A stretch of 25,285 nt of DNA, taken from assembly GCA_026988135.1 (NCBI GenBank), contig JALSLT010000012.1:1-25285 (forward strand), given 5' to 3'. The position numbers and the translations under genes were made by a program. This document shows, in pieces, positions 7,736-14,501 of the stretch. The DNA is from Desulfurobacterium sp. Its GTDB lineage: Bacteria > Aquificota > Aquificia > Desulfurobacteriales > Desulfurobacteriaceae. The notes below the pieces were generated by a model that saw nothing but the letters and a program-made list of their open reading frames with translations, was not told the origin of the DNA and ran no database searches. Position 1 is the stretch's first letter. Every line of letters starts with the position of its first letter.

Positions 7736-8710
7736 ATGATGCTTATTGATAAAATAAAAGGGACTATTTTTGGCGGAGCGATAGGGGATGCTCTTGGGAC
7801 GGTTGTTGAGGAAATGGATAGAGAAACCGTTAGGCGTTGTTACGGAGGTGCCGTAACCGGTTTTGTTGAACCATCCGTCGAATCTGTATGTTCCTTTTTG
7901 AAGAAGGGGCAGTATTCTCACGAAACTCAGATTTTTCTGCTTGCTCTTGAGATGTATGTTGAGAAAAAGAAGCTTGATGAAGTTTGTTTTATAGATAAGT
8001 TAATAGAATGGGTGGATAATGAGAAAGAGCATAGGTATCCTGCCGGAGGACATCTGAATGCTGCTATTTCTTATAAGAGTGGAGCAGAGTTTAATGATGC
8101 TCGGGTAAGAGGGGTGGAAGTGGATGGGATAATTCCGTCTGTTGCTTCCGGTTTGTTTAGATGGGATAACAGTGACGAGGCCTATCAGGAAGGGACCTAT
8201 CTTGCTTCTCTGGTGTATAAAGATGAAGTCTTAATAGATGCTGCGGGAGTTTTGGCGGTGGCAGTATCTTCAATTGCCGGAGAGCGGATTTTTTTTGAAA
8301 CGGAAGATGGAAAGATAAATTTTATTGAGCTTTTAATTTCATTTTCTCAGGTTGATATTGTTAAAGAATATCTTAATCAAGTGATTTCCGCTTTAAGAGA
8401 AGATTTGGAAGATATGGATGAATTGATTCTTAGATTTGGGAATGGGAGTTTTGTTCTTGAGTCATTGTCTCTTTCACTTTATATATTTTTAAAGTGGGGG
8501 AAAGATTTCAGAAAAAGTCTTTTAAGAGCGGTTAATTCTTATGGAGAGTTTGGAGGAGATACCGACGCGGTAGGTTTTCTTACCGGTGCCCTTTCAGGAT
8601 GTTATAACGGTATAGATGCAGTTTCATCCGAGTGGATAGAGAAAATAGAGAACAGAAATTATTTAAATCTCCTTTCCGAAAAGTTCTTTGAAAAAATTGA
8701 AAATGGGTAA
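7736..8710 (+). CDS. ADP-ribosylglycohydrolase-family protein with altered first metal motif
   Basis: This protein of about 324 residues shows the family's all-alpha fold signatures: KIKGTIFGGAIGDALGTVVEE at the N-terminus, a GG-rich helix start (PAGGHLNAAI), and GGDTDAVGFLTGALSGCYNG at 273-292, where the Asp-Thr-Asp binds metal. The family removes ADP-ribose from proteins or small molecules using two metals. The first metal motif, usually Thr-Asp-Asp before Thr-Gln, reads Ser61-His62-Glu63 here, so activity may be changed or lost. Three ATGs lie in a row (7733, 7736, 7739) after AGGAGG at 7724-7729; the middle one gives 6-base spacing. It follows nadB closely and overlaps the transporter gene by 8 bases. 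Confidence 0.82.
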   Translation: MMLIDKIKGTIFGGAIGDALGTVVEEMDRETVRRCYGGAVTGFVEPSVESVCSFLKKGQYSHETQIFLLALEMYVEKKKLDEVCFIDKLIEWVDNEKEHRYPAGGHLNAAISYKSGAEFNDARVRGVEVDGIIPSVASGLFRWDNSDEAYQEGTYLASLVYKDEVLIDAAGVLAVAVSSIAGERIFFETEDGKINFIELLISFSQVDIVKEYLNQVISALREDLEDMDELILRFGNGSFVLESLSLSLYIFLKWGKDFRKSLLRAVNSYGEFGGDTDAVGFLTGALSGCYNGIDAVSSEWIEKIENRNYLNLLSEKFFEKIENG

Positions 8711-9770
8711 AATCCTTGAAATTATTAGAGATGAGTGGCTATTTTTTGTAGCAGTTACGGCTACGATTATATCTTCTCTTGCCTTTAAGAGAATGCCTGA
8801 AATTTCAAAAGGTGATTTAAAAATACTTATTATTCTTTTTAATTTTCTTATAATCGCAAAAGGACTTGAAAAAAGTGGCCTTTTCGTAAAAATTGCATTC
8901 TACTTTGAAAAAGGGAACCCTTTCTTGAAACTCACACTGTTATCGGGAATACTTTCAATGTTTGTAACAAACGATATAGCTCTGTTTACCGTTGTTCCAC
9001 TTACCCTTTCTCTCTCTATCCCTCCGGAAAAGATAATGCTTCTTGTTATACTGGAAACACTATCTGTAAATGGAGCCTCTGCGCTGACACCGTTTGGAAA
9101 TCCTCAAAACATATTTATTTATTACTATTATAATTTGGATTTTACAACCTTTACAAAACTAACCTTTCCGTTTTTCATGCTTTCCTCTACTTTAATACTT
9201 GGACTGGCTCTATTATGGGGAAGAAAAGAGATAAAAATTACAGAAAAAAAATGTGAAAAAGGGTTAAACAGAAAAAAAGCTACAATTTACGGCAGCTTTT
9301 TCATAATGTTTATAGGCGTAATATTTCATATTTTTCCTATAGAGACAAGTGTTATTCCACTGCTTTTTGTCATTTTTAAAGATAAAACCATTTTGAAGAA
9401 AGTTGATTATTTCCTCTTATTTACATTTCTGGCGTTTTTTGGATTTACTTCAAACATCAGCTCAGCTCTTAAGTTCTCTCTGTCAAACACACACAAAACA
9501 TTAATTTATAGTGCTTTCATAAGCCAGATAATAAGTAATGTACCGGCAGCACTGCTTCTTGGAAAGTTCACGAATCTATGGAAAAGTCTTTTAATAGGTG
9601 TTAATGTAGGTGGATTTGGGACGCTTATAGGTTCTTTAGCAAACCTGATAGCTTTTAAACTTTTTAAGAATAAATTTAGTAACCTGACAGGGAGATATCT
9701 TTTAATTTTCCACTTGGCCAGCTTTTTTCTGTTTTTCGTATCTTTAGTTTTTTCATTAATGATAATTTAA
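8703..9770 (+). CDS. SLC13/ArsB/NhaD-type ion transporter (ion transporter superfamily)
   Basis: This protein of about 355 residues is very hydrophobic, with roughly ten membrane segments in two repeats. Each repeat has a re-entrant hairpin signature: FVTNDIALFTVVPLT with SVNGASALTPFGNPQN in the first, and SNVPAALLL with NVGGFGTLIGSLANL in the second. These are typical of the SLC13, citrate/Mg, ArsB and NhaD families, so it likely moves an anion or exchanges cations across the inner membrane. The substrate cannot be read from the sequence. TTG at 8688 is possible, but ATG at 8703 overlaps the previous stop and suggests translational coupling; no good ribosome binding site is seen. Its coding strand is richer in A and C than its operon neighbours, a hint of separate origin. 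Confidence 0.78.
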   Translation: MGKILEIIRDEWLFFVAVTATIISSLAFKRMPEISKGDLKILIILFNFLIIAKGLEKSGLFVKIAFYFEKGNPFLKLTLLSGILSMFVTNDIALFTVVPLTLSLSIPPEKIMLLVILETLSVNGASALTPFGNPQNIFIYYYYNLDFTTFTKLTFPFFMLSSTLILGLALLWGRKEIKITEKKCEKGLNRKKATIYGSFFIMFIGVIFHIFPIETSVIPLLFVIFKDKTILKKVDYFLLFTFLAFFGFTSNISSALKFSLSNTHKTLIYSAFISQIISNVPAALLLGKFTNLWKSLLIGVNVGGFGTLIGSLANLIAFKLFKNKFSNLTGRYLLIFHLASFFLFFVSLVFSLMII

Positions 9771-9862
9771 GGACAATAAGAGGCACGGATTCAAGATTAC
9801 TTATTTAGTTTTTTAGACTGTCTCTCTTGAAATGTTATGAGATTTTAGTGGCAGAAAGTAAC

Positions 9863-9889
9863 AAGGCGAAGGGGTAAGTACTTCGCCTT
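9863..9889. terminator. Bidirectional hairpin between the transporter gene and leuA
   Basis: A perfect 9-bp stem, AAGGCGAAG / CTTCGCCTT, encloses a 9-base loop. It lies 6 bases beyond the leuA stop and about 90 bases after the transporter stop. On the plus strand it is followed by TATATTTC, on the minus by GTTACTTT; both tails are only partly T-rich. Confidence 0.65.
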
Positions 9890-9895
9890 TATATT

Positions 9896-11434
9896 TCAAT
9901 GGTGATGCTTTTTCTTCCTATTTTCAAGTCTATCAAGTGCTTCAAGAAAGGCAAGAGCGGATGCTCTAACTATATCGGAATCGACTCCTCTACCACTTAC
10001 GTTTATTCCTTCAAATTCTACCGTTAGAAAAACTTCGGCAAGTGCATCCGTTCCGGATGTTAGAGCTCTTATTTTAAAGTCTTTAAGCTGTATTTCCTCT
10101 CCTATATTTAGAGCATTTTTAATCGCTTTATATGTGGCATCGACCGGTCCGTTTCCCACTGCAAGCCCCAACTTTTCCCCGTTAGGTATTTCTATTTTTA
10201 CGGTTGCGGATGGGATTATTCCTTCACCGCTGACAGCTTGATTGTATATTAGCTTGTAGTTTTTATCTTTTTCTTTTTTATCAAGTCCTTCTACTATCAG
10301 TTCTATATCGATATTAAATATCTCTTTTTTTCGAGACGCAAGCTCTTTGAAACTCTTAAATGCTTCATTAAGTTGCTCCTCTGGAAGCTGAATTCCCATC
10401 TCTTCAAGTTTTTTCTTAAACGCATGTCTTCCTGAATGTTTTCCCAGAACGATTTTCGATTCTTTAAGTCCAATATCTTCAGGCTCCATAATTTCATAGG
10501 TTTCTTTATTGGCAAGAACTCCGTGTTGATGTATTCCGGATTCATGGGCAAAGGCGTTATCTCCTACGATAGGTTTTGTTCTTGATATGATAATACCCGT
10601 TAATCTGCTTACAAGCTGGGAGGTTCTATATATCTGGGTTGTGTTTATGTCTGTATAGACCGGAAACTGGTCTCTCCTCACCTTTATTGCCATAACAATC
10701 TCTTCCATGGCAGCGTTCCCAGCCCTTTCTCCTATGCCGTTTATTGTACATTCAACCTGTCTGGCACCTGCTTTTATAGCCATCAAGGAGTTGGCTGTGG
10801 CTAGACCAAGGTCGTTGTGGCAGTGAACGCTTATAATCGCCTTATCTATGTTTTTAACATTTTCTTTTATTGCTGCTATTCTGTCGTACCACTCATCTGG
10901 AATTGCATAACCTACCGTATCAGGTATGTTAACAACGTTTGCTCCAGCTTCTATTACTGCTTCAAGGACTTCGTAAAGGTAGGAAAGCTCTGTCCTTACG
11001 GCGTCTTCGGGTGAGAATTCTATTTCCGCTCTCCCTTTGCTAATCTCTTTTACGAGTTTTACGGCTCTTACAGCTCTTTCCAACACCTCTTTCCGTGACA
11101 TTTTTAGTTTATATTTTAAGTGGATATCTGAAGTGGCTATGAACGTGTGTATTCTTGGTTTTTCGGCATCTTTTAGAGCTTCCCATGCAGTTTTTATATC
11201 GGATTCGACTGCTCTTGCAAGGGAACAAACAGTTGAATCTTTGACTTCTTTGGCTACTCTCTTTATAGCTTCAAAATCCGCAGGAGAACTTATCGCAAAT
11301 CCGGCCTCTATTATGTCAACTCCAAGACGTTCAAGTTGCTTTGCTATCTGTACTTTCTCATCAACGGTCAGATTAACTCCCGGGGTTTGTTCTCCGTCTC
11401 TTAAAGTAGTGTCGAATATATGAATTCTGTTCAT
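9896..11434 (-). CDS. leuA: 2-isopropylmalate synthase
   Basis: This protein of about 512 residues condenses acetyl-CoA with 2-ketoisovalerate, the first committed step of leucine synthesis. The N-terminal catalytic barrel has FDTTLRDGEQTPGVNL, SVHCHNDLGLA (metal-binding His-x-His) and NGIGERAGN; the linker has HESGIHQHGVL, characteristic of LeuA. The C-terminal regulatory domain (about 390-512) carries leucine feedback control in this family. Members such as citramalate synthase are related, but the full length and motifs favour LeuA. An upstream TTG at 11467 keeps the frame open, but CGGAGG at 11440-11445, 5 bases before the ATG at 11434, sets the start. The C-terminus ends in three Lys and three His. 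It stands alone, divergent from panB. Confidence 0.93.
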   Translation of the reverse strand: MNRIHIFDTTLRDGEQTPGVNLTVDEKVQIAKQLERLGVDIIEAGFAISSPADFEAIKRVAKEVKDSTVCSLARAVESDIKTAWEALKDAEKPRIHTFIATSDIHLKYKLKMSRKEVLERAVRAVKLVKEISKGRAEIEFSPEDAVRTELSYLYEVLEAVIEAGANVVNIPDTVGYAIPDEWYDRIAAIKENVKNIDKAIISVHCHNDLGLATANSLMAIKAGARQVECTINGIGERAGNAAMEEIVMAIKVRRDQFPVYTDINTTQIYRTSQLVSRLTGIIISRTKPIVGDNAFAHESGIHQHGVLANKETYEIMEPEDIGLKESKIVLGKHSGRHAFKKKLEEMGIQLPEEQLNEAFKSFKELASRKKEIFNIDIELIVEGLDKKEKDKNYKLIYNQAVSGEGIIPSATVKIEIPNGEKLGLAVGNGPVDATYKAIKNALNIGEEIQLKDFKIRALTSGTDALAEVFLTVEFEGINVSGRGVDSDIVRASALAFLEALDRLENRKKKHHH

Positions 11435-11468
11435 TATTGCCTCCGTTGGATAGTGAAGATTATTCAAT

Positions 11469-11495
11469 ATTATATTCGAGATTTTTCTTTTTCAA
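11469..11495 (-). promoter_or_regulatory. Candidate leuA promoter
   Basis: On the minus strand TTGAAA (11490-11495) and a perfect TATAAT (11469-11474) are 15 bases apart; a TAATAT box two bases downstream would give a 17-base spacer. The leader would be only about 30 bases, and no leucine-rich leader peptide or attenuator is visible. Confidence 0.5.
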
Positions 11496-11558
11496 GAAAA
11501 AATTGGGTATGATTTTAATAATTTTAAATTAAACAGAATGGATTAAGGGAGGAATTTT

Positions 11559-12350
11559 ATGAAGGTAACTACAAAAACTCTTCAAGATATGAAAATTCGT
11601 AGCGAGAAAATTTCTATGATAACTGCTTATGACTTCACCAGTGCTGTTATAGTGGATAGCGCTGGTATTGATGTAATACTTGTAGGAGATTCCCTTGGGA
11701 TGGTTGTTTTAGGTTATGATTCTACGATTCCGGTTACAATGGATGAGATGATTCATCATACAAAAGCGGCAGTTAGGGGAAGAAAAAGAGCCATGGTTAT
11801 TTTTGATATGCCATTTCTTTCCTACCAGACAGGGTTAAAGGATGCTGTCTTAAATGCCGGTAGGGCATTGAAGGAAACCGGATGTGATGCTGTGAAATTA
11901 GAAGGCGGGGTAGAACAGAAAGAAACAATTAAAACTCTTGTGGCTGCCGGAATTCCTGTTTGTGGTCACATAGGGTTGCAACCTCAAAGCGTAAATGTTT
12001 ACGGTGGATATAGGTTGAGAGGAAAAGCGGATGAGAAAAAAAGGCTAATTGAAGATGCAAAGGCTGTTGAGGAAGCGGGAGCTTTTGCGGTTGTTCTTGA
12101 AAAAATCCCTGCCGAGCTTGCGAAAGAGATAACAGGGGTTGTTTCTATCCCTACGATAGGTATAGGAGCCGGACCTGAATGTGATGGGCAAGTTCTTGTT
12201 TTTCATGACCTTCTTGGTATGTTTGATAAGTTCAAGCCTAAATTTGCAAAAAGATACGGTGAACTTGGGAAGGAGATGAAAGAAGCTATAAGTTCGTATG
12301 TTGAGGAAGTTAAAAAAGGTATATTTCCCGACAAGGAGCATTCCTACTGA
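11559..12350 (+). CDS. panB: 3-methyl-2-oxobutanoate hydroxymethyltransferase (pantothenate synthesis)
   Basis: This 263-residue enzyme of normal length transfers a hydroxymethyl group from methylene-tetrahydrofolate to 2-ketoisovalerate, forming ketopantoate for coenzyme A. Family motifs include MITAYDFTSA, VGDSLGMVVLGYDSTIPVT (metal-binding Asp), FDMPFLSYQ, GCDAVKLEGG, GHIGLQPQSVN and PTIGIGAGPECDGQVLV. GGGAGG precedes the ATG. It shares its substrate, 2-ketoisovalerate, with LeuA encoded divergently next to it, and its one-carbon donor is made by GlyA. The stop codon overlaps the ATG of the ABC ATPase gene (TGATG), so those two are translationally coupled. Confidence 0.97.
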   Translation: MKVTTKTLQDMKIRSEKISMITAYDFTSAVIVDSAGIDVILVGDSLGMVVLGYDSTIPVTMDEMIHHTKAAVRGRKRAMVIFDMPFLSYQTGLKDAVLNAGRALKETGCDAVKLEGGVEQKETIKTLVAAGIPVCGHIGLQPQSVNVYGGYRLRGKADEKKRLIEDAKAVEEAGAFAVVLEKIPAELAKEITGVVSIPTIGIGAGPECDGQVLVFHDLLGMFDKFKPKFAKRYGELGKEMKEAISSYVEEVKKGIFPDKEHSY

Positions 12351-13060
12351 TGGTTGTTCTTGAATGTGTGGATATATGGAAAAGTTTTCCGTTTAGGAAA
12401 AATTTCTTTGGGAAAATTACTGAGAAAAAAGAGATTCTTAAAGGTGTCTCTTTAAAAATAGAAAGAGGTAAAACCGTTGCCTTGATGGGAGAAAGCGGTT
12501 CGGGTAAATCAACGCTTGGGAAGATTCTTCTTGATTTAGAGAAGCCGGATAGTGGGAGAATTCTTTATAAAAATAGAAATATTAGGGAATTAAGTAAACG
12601 GGAGTATAGGAGTTATCGTATTTCTGTTCAAACGGTATTTCAAAATCCTTACGGATCATTGAATTCCAAAATGACAGTTAAAGAGATAATATCCGAAGGT
12701 TTAAGATTAAATTTTTCTTTTTCTAAGAGTGAAATTGATGAAAAATTGAACGAAACACTCTGTTTTGTCGGGCTTTCCGAAAATTTGAAGGACTTGTATC
12801 CTCATCAAATTTCTGGAGGGCAAAGACAAAGAGTGGCAATAGCAAGAGCTATTATTATGAGACCGGAAGTCATTATTGCCGATGAACCTACGTCTGCTCT
12901 TGATGTGTCCGTGCAATCTCAGATAGTAAACTTGTTTTTAAATATTCAAGAAAATCTAAAAATCAGCTTTCTTTTTATCTCTCATTCGCCGGGAGTTGTG
13001 GAATCTATCGCTGATGATATATATTTATTAAAAGAAGGAAGGTTATTTTACGGAATTTAA
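12350..13060 (+). CDS. Lone ABC transporter ATP-binding protein, OppF/DppF/NikE-like
   Basis: This 236-residue ATPase has Walker A GESGSGKST (47-55), Q-loop TVFQNPYGSLN, the signature ISGGQRQRVAIARAI, Walker B VIIADEPTSALD and the switch His in FISHSPG. The FQNPYGSLNSKMTV stretch and the pre-Walker A FFGKITEKKEILKGVS are typical of the second ATPase of peptide or nickel importers (OppF, DppF, NikE). It lacks the C-terminal extension of about 70 residues that those proteins often carry. No permease, binding protein or partner ATPase is nearby. It overlaps panB by one base, which is unusual for this family. It could pair with permeases encoded elsewhere or export a cofactor-related compound; this cannot be decided here. 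Confidence 0.88.
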   Translation: MVVLECVDIWKSFPFRKNFFGKITEKKEILKGVSLKIERGKTVALMGESGSGKSTLGKILLDLEKPDSGRILYKNRNIRELSKREYRSYRISVQTVFQNPYGSLNSKMTVKEIISEGLRLNFSFSKSEIDEKLNETLCFVGLSENLKDLYPHQISGGQRQRVAIARAIIMRPEVIIADEPTSALDVSVQSQIVNLFLNIQENLKISFLFISHSPGVVESIADDIYLLKEGRLFYGI

Positions 13061-13079
13061 TAAATTTTTATAAAAAGTT

Positions 13080-13108
13080 TTGTTTTTTTGTTTTTTTTTT
13101 GATAGTAT
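13080..13108 (+). promoter_or_regulatory. Candidate promoter of the cytochrome-NHL pair
   Basis: TTGTTT (13080-13085) and TAGTAT (13103-13108) are 17 bases apart. The spacer is nearly all T (runs of T7 and T10). The heptamer ATAGTAT recurs 14 bases downstream (13116-13122). The match is moderate, so this is a candidate only. Confidence 0.35.
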
Positions 13109-13166
13109 ACCACCAATAGTATTTGTTGTTTTAAGGAGTGTAAGTGATACTTTAGGAGGTGTGGAG

Positions 13167-14501
13167 ATGAGAAAGAAGTTGCTGTTCGGGACTTTGATGG
13201 CGGTTCTCCCAGGTTTTATGTTAATTCAGAATGCGTCTGCCGTTGTTGGTCCTTGTGTAAACTGTCATACAATGCACAACTCTCAGCACGGGAATTATCC
13301 GTGGGATAACAATGCTACTTATACTACGGGGACTCAAGGGTCAACCAATGTCGTTCCGATGACTTTTAACAATGGTACTACCCCTATTAGAAACCTTCTC
13401 CGTGGCGATTGTCAATACTGTCATACATCTGGAATGGCTCCTTTGGCAGGTATGCTTTATTCCGGGGATCATGTTTGGCCCTATGTTGATTCCACTACTG
13501 CGCCGACTTATCCTTCGACCGGTGATGCTTATACTACTGGGACTTATGCTTCTGCTACTTGGGGAGAAAATAGAGCGTTGGCTGGTGGTAGTTTCTATTG
13601 GGGAAGAACTCAGGATCAGAGGTTCGCTCATAATGTTCTTGATCTTGGCATGCCGTCTGACTCAAATACCGGTTTGACTCCTCCGGGATGGGATGCCAAT
13701 GCTACCCATTTTACAGATGCGATAGACGGTTCTAAAGTAGCAAACGGTGAGACAACATGGACTCAGCAGTTAACATGTGCAGGTGTTTACGGCTGTCACG
13801 GAAGGCATAATGCTGCAACTAATGATAGTTTTGCAGGTGTAAACGGTGCTCACCACTCCAATATGTTCGGATATGTTCCGGGAACAGGGACGATAGGGAA
13901 CAGTTACAGGTTCCTTTCGGGTATTGCCGGATATGAGCACAACTACTATGAGTTTGCAAATCAAGCTGATGCTAACGGTGTAAACCATAATGTTTACTAT
14001 GCTGTTCATAGAACAAGTGAGGATCCTACAACTGCGGATAAGAGAACGATTTCATATTTGTGTGCTGAATGTCACGGAATCTTCCACAGTGGTGCCGAAG
14101 TTGCAAGAGACCCGGCAGTTATTGATTCTCCGATAGGTACTCCATGGTTAAGGCACCCAACTGATTTTGATCTTTCTCAGGCAGGTCCGGCTACTATTGG
14201 AGTAGATGGTAATACAGATGTGGAGTACAAATATTACAATGGTGGTAATCCAACTTCGGCTTCTTATAGTATGTTTGCTCCTGTTGGAACCGATAACTAC
14301 ACCCTTTTAACAGATGATACGATTAGCTGGACAGGAGATGATGCGATTGTTACCTGTATCTCTTGTCATAGGGCTCACGGTTCGCCTTATTACGATATTT
14401 TAAGATGGGATTATTCAACATGTGACGCAGATAGTGCAACTACAAATGCGACTCTTATGAATCAGTGTGGATGTATGGTATGTCACACCACAAAAGGATA
14501 A
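13167..14501 (+). CDS. Secreted hexaheme c-type cytochrome, OmcS-like (candidate nanowire subunit)
   Basis: This 444-residue protein has a Sec signal peptide cleaved after NASA (about residue 25). It carries five CXXCH heme motifs at 30-34, 82-86, 299-303, 397-401 and 436-440, plus a CX5CH motif at 204-211, giving six potential hemes. Many further His can serve as second ligands. From memory of Geobacter OmcS, several local features agree in order: CHTMHNS at the first heme, a His-Asn pair before the third, YRFLSG after it, CAECHG with FHS and LRHP at the fourth, CISCHRAHGS at the fifth, and a final heme at the very C-terminus. OmcS polymerises into extracellular electron-conducting filaments. 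ATG at 13167, 7 bases after AGGAGG, is chosen. Two spare Cys (419, 434) could form a disulfide. The family link is inferred without alignment. Confidence 0.82.
   Translation: MRKKLLFGTLMAVLPGFMLIQNASAVVGPCVNCHTMHNSQHGNYPWDNNATYTTGTQGSTNVVPMTFNNGTTPIRNLLRGDCQYCHTSGMAPLAGMLYSGDHVWPYVDSTTAPTYPSTGDAYTTGTYASATWGENRALAGGSFYWGRTQDQRFAHNVLDLGMPSDSNTGLTPPGWDANATHFTDAIDGSKVANGETTWTQQLTCAGVYGCHGRHNAATNDSFAGVNGAHHSNMFGYVPGTGTIGNSYRFLSGIAGYEHNYYEFANQADANGVNHNVYYAVHRTSEDPTTADKRTISYLCAECHGIFHSGAEVARDPAVIDSPIGTPWLRHPTDFDLSQAGPATIGVDGNTDVEYKYYNGGNPTSASYSMFAPVGTDNYTLLTDDTISWTGDDAIVTCISCHRAHGSPYYDILRWDYSTCDADSATTNATLMNQCGCMVCHTTKG

Noticed and set aside
9896..9916. LeuA ends in three Lys and three His, like an affinity tag.
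   Set aside because: It lies in natural genomic context with a normal stop and hairpin; a short basic/His tail is simply the native C-terminus.
11435..11558. Possible leucine attenuator or T-box before leuA.
   Set aside because: The leader from the likely promoter is about 30 bases, with no leader peptide, Leu codon run or terminator hairpin.
13341..13677. Open frames in other registers inside the cytochrome gene.
   Set aside because: They lack heme motifs, ribosome binding sites and signal peptides and arise from the repetitive Thr/Gly/Ser-rich codons of the real gene.
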